From positions 2,604,001-2,668,000 of the forward strand of contig NZ_CP084951.1 of the NCBI RefSeq assembly GCF_022788655.1: DNA of 64,000 nt. Direction: 5' to 3'. Every line of letters begins with the position of its first letter. Positions within the stretch are counted from its first letter, which is position 1. The notes beneath the pieces were generated by a model that did no database searches, was not told the origin of the DNA, and was given only the letters and a program-made list of their open reading frames with translations. This document shows positions 27,939 to 36,175 of this stretch, piece by piece. This stretch comes from Sulfitobacter indolifex. Lineage in GTDB: Bacteria; Pseudomonadota; Alphaproteobacteria; Rhodobacterales; Rhodobacteraceae. The position numbers and the translations under genes are program-made.

Positions 27939-28745
27939 CTAGACCCGCCAGCTCAACACCCGCCGCTCAATCGCGGCAACGACCGAAGACACCGCGACGC
28001 CGAGCAGCGACAGGATCACCACACCCGCAAACAAACGCTCCAGATCATAAAGGCTCCCGGCCTGCAGGATATACGCCCCGATGCCATATTCCGCGCCCAG
28101 CATCTCTGCCGCGACCAGCAGAATGATTGCAATCGTCAGCGAAATCCGCAGCCCCGAAAGGATCCCCGGCATCGCGCCGGGCACCACGATCTTCGACACG
28201 ATCGACCACCAGCCAAGGCCAAAGCTTTGCCCCATACGGATCAGCACCCGGTCCACATTGTCGACCGCCGCATAGGTGGCGACCACCGTGGGCGTGAAAG
28301 TGCCAAAGGCGATGAGGGCATATTTGCTCATTTCATCAATGCCAAACCAGATGACAAACAGCGGCAGCAGCGCGATCTTGGGAATGGGAAAGATTGCCGC
28401 CACCAAGGGCACCAGCCCCGCGCGGGCCAAGGAAAACAGCCCGATCAGCACGCCGATCCCGATCCCCAACGAAGCACCGATCAGCGCGCCTATGGCCAAA
28501 CGAGACAGCGAGGGGCCGAGATGTTTGAACAGCATCCCTGACTGGTAAAGCTCCTGAAACGTCAGCAACACATCGCTGGGCCGGGGCAGTGTCAGGGCCG
28601 AGATAAAGTCACTACGCGTGCCCCATTCTGCCAGCAGGATCAGCACGACAAAAACCGCAAGCCCTACGCCGCGCCGCGTGCCGGGCTGGAAACCACCGCC
28701 GCGAAACGTGACTTCGCGGGCGTTTGCATCTGTCATCTCAACCAT
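27939..28745 (-). CDS. NitT/TauT-type ABC transporter, permease
   Basis: 268 aa inner-membrane permease of the SsuC/TauC type with about six helices and the loop RMGQSFGLGWWSIVSKIVVPG near residues 165-185. The ATG at 28745 lies 7 bases after GGAG and overlaps the ATPase stop by 8 bases; ATG 28736 is an alternative. Last gene of the operon binding protein - antiporter - ATPase - permease. Substrates of the family are sulfonates, nitrate, taurine, riboflavin precursors or aromatic acids. Confidence 0.9.
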   Translation of the reverse strand: MVEMTDANAREVTFRGGGFQPGTRRGVGLAVFVVLILLAEWGTRSDFISALTLPRPSDVLLTFQELYQSGMLFKHLGPSLSRLAIGALIGASLGIGIGVLIGLFSLARAGLVPLVAAIFPIPKIALLPLFVIWFGIDEMSKYALIAFGTFTPTVVATYAAVDNVDRVLIRMGQSFGLGWWSIVSKIVVPGAMPGILSGLRISLTIAIILLVAAEMLGAEYGIGAYILQAGSLYDLERLFAGVVILSLLGVAVSSVVAAIERRVLSWRV

Positions 28746-29505
28746 CAATCAACTCCGCATCCGCCGCCGCGGCCTCATCGCGCATCAGCCCCCAAAGGTG
28801 CTGTTGCTGTGCCTCCAACACCGGGTCGCCATGGCGGCGCTCGGCCAGAGGCATGTCTAACTCCACCACTTCGCGAATCTCTCCCGGACGGCGCGAGAGC
28901 ACGACGATCTTATGCCCCAGCCGCACCGCTTCGGCGAGGTTGTGGGTCACATAAACCGCCGTGAAAGGCTGCCGCGTCCAGAGTGCCACGAGGTCATCCA
29001 TCAAGAGCTCGCGGGTCTGACTGTCGAGCGCGCTCAACGGCTCGTCCATCAGCATCACCGCCGGGTTGACCGCCAGTGCACGGGCAATCGCCACACGCTG
29101 CTTCATCCCGCCCGAGAGTTGCTTGGGCAGGGCATCGGCAAAATCGGTGAGCTTGGTCCGCGCCAGCACGTCGGCGATGATCGCCTCGCGCTGCGCCTTG
29201 CCCAGCCCATGATCCTCTAGCACCAGCGCCACATTGCCGCGCACCGTGCGCCACGGCAGCAGGGCAAAATCCTGAAAGATGTAAGTGAGCGGGTTCAGAC
29301 AGCCCTCAGGCGCATCGCCCATTTGCAGCACGCGGCCTTCGCTGGGCCGTTCCAACCCGCCGAGCATGCGCAGTAGGGTGGATTTGCCACAGCCCGAGGG
29401 ACCGACGATGCAAACGATCTGACCAGAGGGAATGTCGAGCGTGATGTCACGCAGCACTTGGCTGTCGCCATAGTAATGGCTGACGGAGGAAAGCTTGAGG
29501 TCCAT
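28738..29505 (-). CDS. NitT/TauT-type ABC transporter, ATP-binding protein
   Basis: 255 aa ATPase. Walker A is GPSGCGKSTLL, the Q-loop is FQDFALLPW, the signature is LSGGMKQR and Walker B is [12 protein letters not shown]: the full SsuB/TauB set. ATG 29505 follows AAGGG at normal spacing; the TTG at 29523 is less likely. It lies 81 bases downstream of the Na+/H+ antiporter gene in the same transcription unit. Confidence 0.92.
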   Translation of the reverse strand: MDLKLSSVSHYYGDSQVLRDITLDIPSGQIVCIVGPSGCGKSTLLRMLGGLERPSEGRVLQMGDAPEGCLNPLTYIFQDFALLPWRTVRGNVALVLEDHGLGKAQREAIIADVLARTKLTDFADALPKQLSGGMKQRVAIARALAVNPAVMLMDEPLSALDSQTRELLMDDLVALWTRQPFTAVYVTHNLAEAVRLGHKIVVLSRRPGEIREVVELDMPLAERRHGDPVLEAQQQHLWGLMRDEAAAADAELIDG

Positions 29506-29586
29506 GCCGCCCTTTTCCGGCAAAATCGCCCCACGCGCAATGTGCGATCCGCGCGCCGGGGCAGTCGCCCTCCGCCAGTGGCGCGC

Positions 29587-30846
29587 TTAAGGCTGCTCAC
29601 CCTCTTTACTGCTTAGCCCATCCACCGCGATTCCGGCGGTAAAGCCATGCACCAAGGTCGAGACGAGGATCGCAAACCCCACCATTGCCCAAAGCGGCTC
29701 TTCATCCAGAAACTCCACCTTCCCCGCCGCATAGGCCAGATAGTAGATCGAACCGATCCCGCGGATGCCATAAAGTGCCACGACCCAGCGGGGGCGCGTC
29801 TCAAGGGGCGATCCCAAAAGCGCCACCCACCCCGCCAAGGGGCGCACGACAAAGATCAATGCCAGCACGATCACCGCGCCGGCGAGGGTCAGATCGGCCA
29901 GCAAGGTGGGCAGCACCGCGCCGATTGCCACCAGCAGCAGCGCCGTCAGCGCGTGTTCAACGGCAGCGGTAAAGTCATGCAAACGGCGGTGGAATTCGTG
30001 GTCTGCCTCAACCCGCCGGATCACCAGACCGGCCACTGCCACGGCGATAAAGCCATAGCCTTCGACCAGTTCCGTGGTGCCATAGCACAAAAGCACGCCC
30101 GCCAAGGCCACCACGCCCGAGGAAGTCTCGGCCAAAACCGCCTTACGCGGCACGACGAACAAGACCTGCCCCAAGGCCCAACCGCCCGCCGCACCCATCG
30201 CGGTGCCGACAGCGATGCGCCAAAAGACATCGCGCGCCAACCACTCGACGCCCCAAGACGCCGGGGCCAGCCCTTCTGCCGCGACCAATATCCCAAGGTA
30301 GACAAAGGGGAACGCCAAACCGTCGTTCAGCGCCGCCTCGGTCGTCAGGGCAAAGCGCACAGGATGCTCGCCCCCCTCTTGCGGCGGGCCAACCTGCACG
30401 TCCGCGGCCAGCACGGGATCGGTCGGGGCCATCACTGCGCCCAGCAAAATGGCCCCGGCAGCGGTCATCCCGGCAAACGCCCAGCCCATCACCGCGACCG
30501 ATAGGATCGTCAGCGGCATCGTCAGGGCCAAAAGCCGCGCCGTAGGCCCCCAGCGGGACCAGTCCGAAAGCTTGTCAATCCGCAGCCCCGTCGCAAACAG
30601 AGCAACGATCACGCAAAGCTCCGATACGATCTCCCAAGGGAAAGGATACGCGCGTGGGTCAGGAAAAGCTGGCATGCCGGGGACAAGCGCAAAGATCCCC
30701 ATGCCTAAAAGGATCAAAAGCCCCGATGCCGCGGGCTCACGTCGGCTGACGAAGCGCGGCAGCCAATGGGCGAGGATCACGACCATCCCGACGGCTCCCA
30801 AAGCGATATGATAGCCGTCTAGGGCGAAAAAGCTGCCGTCGCTCAC
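29587..30846 (-). CDS. Na+/H+ antiporter, CPA1/NhaP type
   Basis: 419 aa with about 12-13 membrane helices and no cytoplasmic regulatory domain. ALTTEAALNDGLAFPFVYLG carries the conserved Asn-Asp pair of the ion site, and MAPTDPVLAADVQVG is the unwound-helix TDP motif. Start is GTG at 30846. Oddly, it lies between the binding-protein gene and the ATPase gene of an ABC transporter. It may offset proton or sodium changes linked to the transport or catabolism encoded here. Exchanged ion is inferred from family. Confidence 0.88.
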   Translation of the reverse strand: MSDGSFFALDGYHIALGAVGMVVILAHWLPRFVSRREPAASGLLILLGMGIFALVPGMPAFPDPRAYPFPWEIVSELCVIVALFATGLRIDKLSDWSRWGPTARLLALTMPLTILSVAVMGWAFAGMTAAGAILLGAVMAPTDPVLAADVQVGPPQEGGEHPVRFALTTEAALNDGLAFPFVYLGILVAAEGLAPASWGVEWLARDVFWRIAVGTAMGAAGGWALGQVLFVVPRKAVLAETSSGVVALAGVLLCYGTTELVEGYGFIAVAVAGLVIRRVEADHEFHRRLHDFTAAVEHALTALLLVAIGAVLPTLLADLTLAGAVIVLALIFVVRPLAGWVALLGSPLETRPRWVVALYGIRGIGSIYYLAYAAGKVEFLDEEPLWAMVGFAILVSTLVHGFTAGIAVDGLSSKEGEQP

Positions 30847-30964
30847 TGCAAATTCCCGTTTTCTGGTCAGGGCTTTGACCCCGCATTAGCATCAAAGGTA
30901 TCTTGGCCCGACGGCATTGCCAGTCATAGCTGCCGGAAATCGCCCCGCGCCCGGCCAAAGACAA

Positions 30965-30990
30965 AGGCGCGCCCGTATTGGACGCGCCCT
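30965..30990 (-). other. Hairpin after NitT/TauT binding-protein gene
   Basis: Inverted GC-rich arms (AGGCGCGCCC and GGACGCGCCCT, one bulge) around GTATT lie about 30 bases after the binding-protein stop. Like the other post-binding-protein hairpins in this window it lacks a T-tract, and probably reduces read-through into the antiporter gene. Confidence 0.45.
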
Positions 30991-31021
30991 GCAAAGCGAT
31001 CTGTTATGCCTAAGGCGGCGT

Positions 31022-32041
31022 TTAGCTGCCCATCGTCTCAACATAAGAAGTGTCGATCAGCGTCTCTAGCGTGATGTCGGCATCAACCAGCCCTTCGGAC
31101 TGGAACCACTCCAACTGATCCCGCACCGAAGCAACATTGAGCATCGCACCTTCGTTCAGGCGCATGGTGCCATTGATGATCGACGGCGCTGCCTTGTCGC
31201 GCGGGCGGTCGGTGTAGACGTATTTATGGATCAGATCGACCATTTCATCCACGCCCGCATCACCGCCGTCCTTGGCGATCATCGCGGCGTTATAATCGGC
31301 CACGCCCTTGGAATACCCGGCGAGGAAATTCTTGGTCATTTCCTGCTCATCACTGGCGTTCTTGGTCGAGGTAAAGACCGTGGTGACCTGATAATCCGGC
31401 AGATAAGTCGCCACATCGCCGATGATATGCACGGCACCTGAGCCTGCCAGCGGCTTGGCGATATGCGGCACGATGGACCAGGCATCAATCTGCCCCGTCT
31501 TCAGCGCGCCAATGACTGCGCCGACCTTTTGCAGCGGTTTGAATTTGAGGCTGATCCCCTCGGCCGCGGCCATTTTGGCGCCCATATAGTGGAAGGACGA
31601 CCCGGCCTGCGTCATGCCAAAGCTTTTGCCATCCAGCATGCCCGGTTCGGTAATCCCCGCCTGATAGGCGGCGTCGGAGACAAGAAACTTCTGCCCGTCG
31701 ATGCCCTGCTCTTCTTGCAACGCGCCACCGATAACCTTGACCGCGCCCTTTTGTGCCAAGGACACCAGACCGCCGGAGATCGCCGTTACAGCATAGTCCA
31801 CATCTCCGCTGGCAATCGCCACGGCCATCGGTTGCGCCGCCTCAAAGAACCGCAGCTCAACGTCGAGCCCGGCCTCTTTGAAATAGTCCCGCTCAAAAGC
31901 GACAAAGCTGCCCGCGTGGCTGGTGAAACGCAGCGCGCCCACGGTGATCTTGCGGTTCTGCGCCAGTGCCGGAGCAGCCAGCCCCACGGCCGTTGCAGCG
32001 CCCAAAGTTGCGATGGCCTGACGGCGGTTGAATAGGGTCAT
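31022..32041 (-). CDS. NitT/TauT-type ABC transporter, periplasmic binding protein
   Basis: 339 aa. A signal peptide with NRRQAIATLGAAT, possibly Tat-dependent (Arg-Arg present, motif imperfect), ends at ALAQ. The mature protein begins KITVGALRFTSHAGSFVA and has the family pattern FFEAAQPMAVAIASGDVDYA. The ATG at 32041 has a near-perfect GGAGGAG site 7 bases upstream, so the longer frame is discarded. Divergent from the reductive dehalogenase gene, 123 bases apart, which makes a halogenated aromatic acid or sulfonate a reasonable but unproven ligand. Confidence 0.88.
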   Translation of the reverse strand: MTLFNRRQAIATLGAATAVGLAAPALAQNRKITVGALRFTSHAGSFVAFERDYFKEAGLDVELRFFEAAQPMAVAIASGDVDYAVTAISGGLVSLAQKGAVKVIGGALQEEQGIDGQKFLVSDAAYQAGITEPGMLDGKSFGMTQAGSSFHYMGAKMAAAEGISLKFKPLQKVGAVIGALKTGQIDAWSIVPHIAKPLAGSGAVHIIGDVATYLPDYQVTTVFTSTKNASDEQEMTKNFLAGYSKGVADYNAAMIAKDGGDAGVDEMVDLIHKYVYTDRPRDKAAPSIINGTMRLNEGAMLNVASVRDQLEWFQSEGLVDADITLETLIDTSYVETMGS

Positions 32042-32164
32042 GATTTCACTCCTCCAATTTTGCCGCAGCATGGTCGGCGGCTATGCCGAAAGTCAAGCGA
32101 GAGCGCCTTTTGTGGCTGCGGGCGGGGGCTGGTATATCAATTCAAAGCGTGGCATCGATTTGCC

Positions 32165-35100
32165 ATGAAGCTCTTCTCATCCAAGACCCGCCCCATGCAC
32201 CTCGGCCCCTTTCCTTTGGAGCGGCTGCGCCGGTTGCATGCACCCCATGACCAACTGCCGGATGCGCCCATGCCGGTACTGCGTTTTGAGCGGCCCGAGA
32301 CGCCCCAAAGCATCTGCAACGCCATGGCCCCCTTCCAAGCGATGATGGACGTGCTGCGCGACGGGCCGGTCAACACGGCGGGCGCGGTGATCCCCGAAAG
32401 CCCGGTGGAACGGGCCAATCACCTTAAATCATTTGGTTATTACAACGACGCTTCGATGATGGGCGTCTGCGCCCTACCGCAGAAGGCGCATCTTGCCACG
32501 CCCCGGCGCAGCGAAGGCACCGCGCAACTGGCCGAATTTCTTCGCAGCCGTCAGACCAAGACGCTCGCCGCTGGGGTGGATGTCATCATGGCGAACCTGC
32601 GCGATGCGGTGGACGCGCCCGAGACCTCGATCGACGCTCACAGCCACGCGCTGGTGCTTCTCACCGCCCACCCCCGCGACCCGCGCGAAGATGAGCCGGG
32701 CAGCGATTGGATCATGGACGCCCAAGCCGAGCGCGCCTGCCTGCGCGGGACTGAAAATGCCACCGTGCTGGCCGAATATATCCGCCAGTTGGGCTTCGCG
32801 GCCAAGGTGCATTCAGGCACCACCTCTGATGTGAACCTCGGCCAATTGGCCGTGGCGGCGGGGCTGGCGGTTTGGGAAGACGGCACACTGCAAGCGCCGT
32901 GGATCGGGCCGCGCTTCGGGCTTGCTGTGGTGACGACTGACATGGAGCTTGCGCCCGATATGCCGCTCGCCCCGCTCTCCGAACAACCGTGGTCGGTGAT
33001 CAAAGGTCCGCACTGGCAGCTTGGCACCCACGGCGGCGTCAGCGCCCGCGATGTCGATCCTTATGCACGGCGCGACTATGCCGCAGGCCCGCACCCATTC
33101 GAGACGCTTAAACGGGTAGAAGAGCCGACCACCTATATCGACGCGCCGAATGTGCCGCGCGTGCCAAAGCGCGGCGATCTTTTCGCACGCGGGCAGTTCG
33201 GCGACATGGGGCCAAAGGTGCAGAACGCGATGAAAGGCGGCCACCATGTGGTGAAATCCGCCCCCTCCGCCGCGCAGCGCCGCTTGCTGGGCGCGCTGAT
33301 CTTGCTGCAAGATGGCCCGGTGAACGACGCCGCGCCCGCAATGACGGACAGCGCCCGCAATGCCGCGAACCTCAAGGCGGCAAGCTATTTCCTCGGCGCC
33401 GATGCCGCGGGCCTCTCGGCCTGCCCCGATTGGACATGGTACAGCCATGACGCCACCGGCACCCCGATCACCCCGCCGCATGACCAAGCGCTGAGCCTAA
33501 TCATTGACCAAGGGTTCGACACGATGGAGGGGTCTTCGGGCGACGACTGGATTGCCGTCTCGCAATCCATGCGCGCCTATCTGCGGTTTTCCATGTTGGG
33601 TGGCGTGATGGCCCAGCATCTGCGCAACCTCGGCCATTCCGCCAAAGCGCATACGGTGATGGACGGCGATGTGCTGCAACCGCCGCTGCTGTTGCTCGCG
33701 GGCTTGGGCGAAGTCTCTCGCATCGGCGAAGTGATCCTCAATCCCTTCCTCGGCCCGCGCCTGAAATCTGGCGTGGTCAGCACGACACTGCCTGTGACCC
33801 ACGACAGACCCATCGACTTCGGCCTGCAAAAATTCTGCGAAGCCTGCAACAAATGCGCCCGCGAATGCCCCTCGGGCGCGATCACCGCTGGGCCAAAACG
33901 CATGTTCAATGGCTATGAAATCTGGAAATCCGACAGCCAGAAATGCGCCACCTACAGGATCACCAATCAAGGCGGCGCGATGTGCGGACGCTGCATGAAG
34001 ACCTGCCCGTGGAACCTCGAAGGGCTGTTCGCCGAAGCGCCCTTCCGTTGGGCCGCGTCCAACATCCCCGCCGCCGCACCGCTGCTGGCCAAGCTGGACG
34101 ACAAGGTCGGCAAGGGCCGCCTTAACCCGGTGAAAAAATGGTGGTGGGACATCGAGCGCAAGCCCTCGGGCCAATTCGACACCCCTGCCCAGCCCGTTAA
34201 CGCCCGTGACCTACAGCCCGATCTTGACCTCAAGTTCAAAGACCAAACGCTCGCCGTTTACCCCGCTCCGCTGGCCCCGCACCCTTGGCCCTACCCCGAT
34301 CCGATGAACCGCGAAGCCGGGATTGCCGCCCATGCCGCGCTGCTGAGCGCCGATGAACACCGCCGCAAAACGGCCGCTGGCGACACCGATCACCTCCATC
34401 TCTACAAGGTCGGCAGCGACACCCCCGTGCTCGACCTGCGGATCACCGAGGTGACCCGGCTGAACGCGACCACCGCCCTTTATGACATTGCCCACCCCGA
34501 AGGCCACGACCTGCCCGAATGGACCGCAGGCGCGCATCTCGATCTGGTCGTCGCGCCCGAATTCCTGCGCCCCTATTCGCTGCTGGGCGACCCGAGTGAC
34601 CGCAAACGCTACCGCATCGCGGTATTGCGCGAAGACGCGGGCCGGGGCGGCTCGGCGTTGCTGCACCGGGTCTTTACCAAAGGGCGGCGGATCTTTGTTG
34701 GCAAGCCGGTGAACCACTTTGAACTGGTCGAGGACGCGCCGCATAGCCTGCTCATGGGCGGCGGCATCGGCATCACGCCAATGATCGCCTTTGCCTATCG
34801 ATTGCACGCCCTTGGGCGACCCTTTGACCTGCATTATTCCGCCTCTACCCGCGAAGCCGCGGCCTTTGCCGAGGAACTTGCGCAAGCGCCTTGGGCCGAC
34901 CGGGTACACCTGCATATCTCGTCCGAGAACACCCGCGCCGACCTATCTGCAATCATGGAACGCGCAGCACCGGGCACCCATGTCTACACCTGCGGGGCGG
35001 ATGCTTACATGCAAGCGGTCATGGCCGCTGCCGAGGCTGCGGGCATCCCCGAGGACGCCCGGCATCTGGAGTATTTTTCGACCCCCGAAGTGCCGGATTA

Positions 35101-35371
35101 CGTCAATCACCCCTTCACGCTGAAACTCACCTCGGGCCGCGAAATTCCCGTCTCGAAGGACGAGACCGCCGCCGACGCCCTCATTGCGGCAGGCGTGGCA
35201 GTGGACCTAAAATGCAGCGATGGCATCTGCGGCGTCTGCAAATGCGGACTGCGCGGTGGCGAAGTCGAACACCGCGACTTCGTGCTCTCGGCCAAGCAGC
35301 GCGAGGGCGCAATCATCCTGTGCCAATCCCGCGCGGCCAAGCCGGATGGCGTGCTGGAGGTCGATCTCTAG
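32165..35371 (+). CDS. Self-sufficient reductive dehalogenase (RdhA fused to flavin/2Fe-2S reductase)
   Basis: 1068 aa, cytoplasmic: no Tat or other signal. Residues ~40-300 and ~355-555 are two RdhA-like halves that repeat each other (DGPVN, ANLK and LGPRL landmarks). Residues ~556-625 hold two 4Fe-4S motifs: FCEACNKCARECP, then a Cys 12 residues before CGRCMKTCP. From ~748 comes a phthalate-dioxygenase-reductase-like unit: FMN-binding RPYSL, nucleotide-binding GGGIGITPM, and a plant-type 2Fe-2S site CSDGICGVCKCG near 1017. The same architecture is known for BhbA of Comamonas, related to NpRdhA. It should remove halogen from an aromatic using cobalamin and NAD(P)H. ATG 32165 lacks a clear ribosome binding site; ATG 32195 is possible. 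Confidence 0.9.
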   Translation: MKLFSSKTRPMHLGPFPLERLRRLHAPHDQLPDAPMPVLRFERPETPQSICNAMAPFQAMMDVLRDGPVNTAGAVIPESPVERANHLKSFGYYNDASMMGVCALPQKAHLATPRRSEGTAQLAEFLRSRQTKTLAAGVDVIMANLRDAVDAPETSIDAHSHALVLLTAHPRDPREDEPGSDWIMDAQAERACLRGTENATVLAEYIRQLGFAAKVHSGTTSDVNLGQLAVAAGLAVWEDGTLQAPWIGPRFGLAVVTTDMELAPDMPLAPLSEQPWSVIKGPHWQLGTHGGVSARDVDPYARRDYAAGPHPFETLKRVEEPTTYIDAPNVPRVPKRGDLFARGQFGDMGPKVQNAMKGGHHVVKSAPSAAQRRLLGALILLQDGPVNDAAPAMTDSARNAANLKAASYFLGADAAGLSACPDWTWYSHDATGTPITPPHDQALSLIIDQGFDTMEGSSGDDWIAVSQSMRAYLRFSMLGGVMAQHLRNLGHSAKAHTVMDGDVLQPPLLLLAGLGEVSRIGEVILNPFLGPRLKSGVVSTTLPVTHDRPIDFGLQKFCEACNKCARECPSGAITAGPKRMFNGYEIWKSDSQKCATYRITNQGGAMCGRCMKTCPWNLEGLFAEAPFRWAASNIPAAAPLLAKLDDKVGKGRLNPVKKWWWDIERKPSGQFDTPAQPVNARDLQPDLDLKFKDQTLAVYPAPLAPHPWPYPDPMNREAGIAAHAALLSADEHRRKTAAGDTDHLHLYKVGSDTPVLDLRITEVTRLNATTALYDIAHPEGHDLPEWTAGAHLDLVVAPEFLRPYSLLGDPSDRKRYRIAVLREDAGRGGSALLHRVFTKGRRIFVGKPVNHFELVEDAPHSLLMGGGIGITPMIAFAYRLHALGRPFDLHYSASTREAAAFAEELAQAPWADRVHLHISSENTRADLSAIMERAAPGTHVYTCGADAYMQAVMAAAEAAGIPEDARHLEYFSTPEVPDYVNHPFTLKLTSGREIPVSKDETAADALIAAGVAVDLKCSDGICGVCKCGLRGGEVEHRDFVLSAKQREGAIILCQSRAAKPDGVLEVDL

Positions 35372-35437
35372 CCCCTCTTTCCCCGAGCGCAGTCAAGGGT
35401 TAAGAGGGGCCAACCCCTGCAACAAAGGCCCTGCCCC

Positions 35438-36127
35438 ATGACCTTCGACCGTTCGATCAAGATCGCCCCCTCCATCCTCGCCGCTGATTTCGCCAATTTT
35501 GGTGCCGAATGCGAAGCCATTGAGGCCCAAGGCGCGGACTGGGTGCATGTGGACGTGATGGACGGGCATTTTGTGCCCAATATCACCTTCGGCCCTGCCA
35601 TGTGCGCGGCGATCCGGCCCCATATCAAGGGCGTGATGGACGTGCATCTGATGATCTCGCCCGTCGATCCCTATATCGACGCTTTCGCCAAGGCCGGTGC
35701 CGATGTGATCACCGCCCATGTTGAGGCTGGCCCCCACATCCACCGCACCCTGCAAGCGATCCGTGGCGCAGGCGTAAAAGCGGGCGTGGCGCTGAATCCC
35801 GGCACGCCAGCGAGCGCCGTGGCAGACATCCTCGACATGACCGATCTGATCTGTGTCATGACCGTGAACCCCGGCTTCGGCGGGCAAAAGTTCATCGATA
35901 TGACTGCCAAGATCCGCACCCTGCGCGAGATGATCGGCGACCGCCCAATCCACATCGAAATCGACGGCGGCGTTGACCCCAAGACCGCGCCGCTGGTGGC
36001 GCAGGCCGGGGCCGATGTGCTGGTGGCAGGCTCGGCGGCCTTTAAGGGTGGTTCGGTCAGCAATCCCGCGCCTTACGGCGAGAACATCCGCGCGATCCGC
36101 GCCGCTGCCGAAGGCACCTACGCTTAA
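35438..36127 (+). CDS. rpe: Ribulose-phosphate 3-epimerase
   Basis: 229 aa TIM-barrel enzyme that interconverts ribulose 5-phosphate and xylulose 5-phosphate in the pentose phosphate and Calvin cycles. Metal-site motifs are all present: HVDVMDGHFVPN near residue 33, MTVNPGFGGQKF near 145 and IEIDGGV near 177. Full family length. It starts 66 bases after the dehalogenase stop and is followed by a terminator. It is a housekeeping enzyme and its place beside the dehalogenase looks accidental. Confidence 0.95.
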   Translation: MTFDRSIKIAPSILAADFANFGAECEAIEAQGADWVHVDVMDGHFVPNITFGPAMCAAIRPHIKGVMDVHLMISPVDPYIDAFAKAGADVITAHVEAGPHIHRTLQAIRGAGVKAGVALNPGTPASAVADILDMTDLICVMTVNPGFGGQKFIDMTAKIRTLREMIGDRPIHIEIDGGVDPKTAPLVAQAGADVLVAGSAAFKGGSVSNPAPYGENIRAIRAAAEGTYA

Positions 36128-36137
36128 AAGCACCTCG

Positions 36138-36175
36138 GGGCGCGGAGCAAACCGCGCCCTCCCCCCCCCCTTTTT
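36138..36175 (+). terminator. Terminator after rpe
   Basis: GGGCGCGG / CCGCGCCC is a perfect 8-bp stem with loop AGCAAA. After it come a T, ten C and five T (36160-36175). It lies between convergent rpe and the acyl-CoA ligase gene and probably serves rpe. The C10 run is unusual and prone to slippage. Confidence 0.6.

Noticed and set aside
32042..32164. Cobalamin riboswitch upstream of the dehalogenase
   Set aside because: No B12-box-like sequence or suitable fold was recognised in the 123-base gap.
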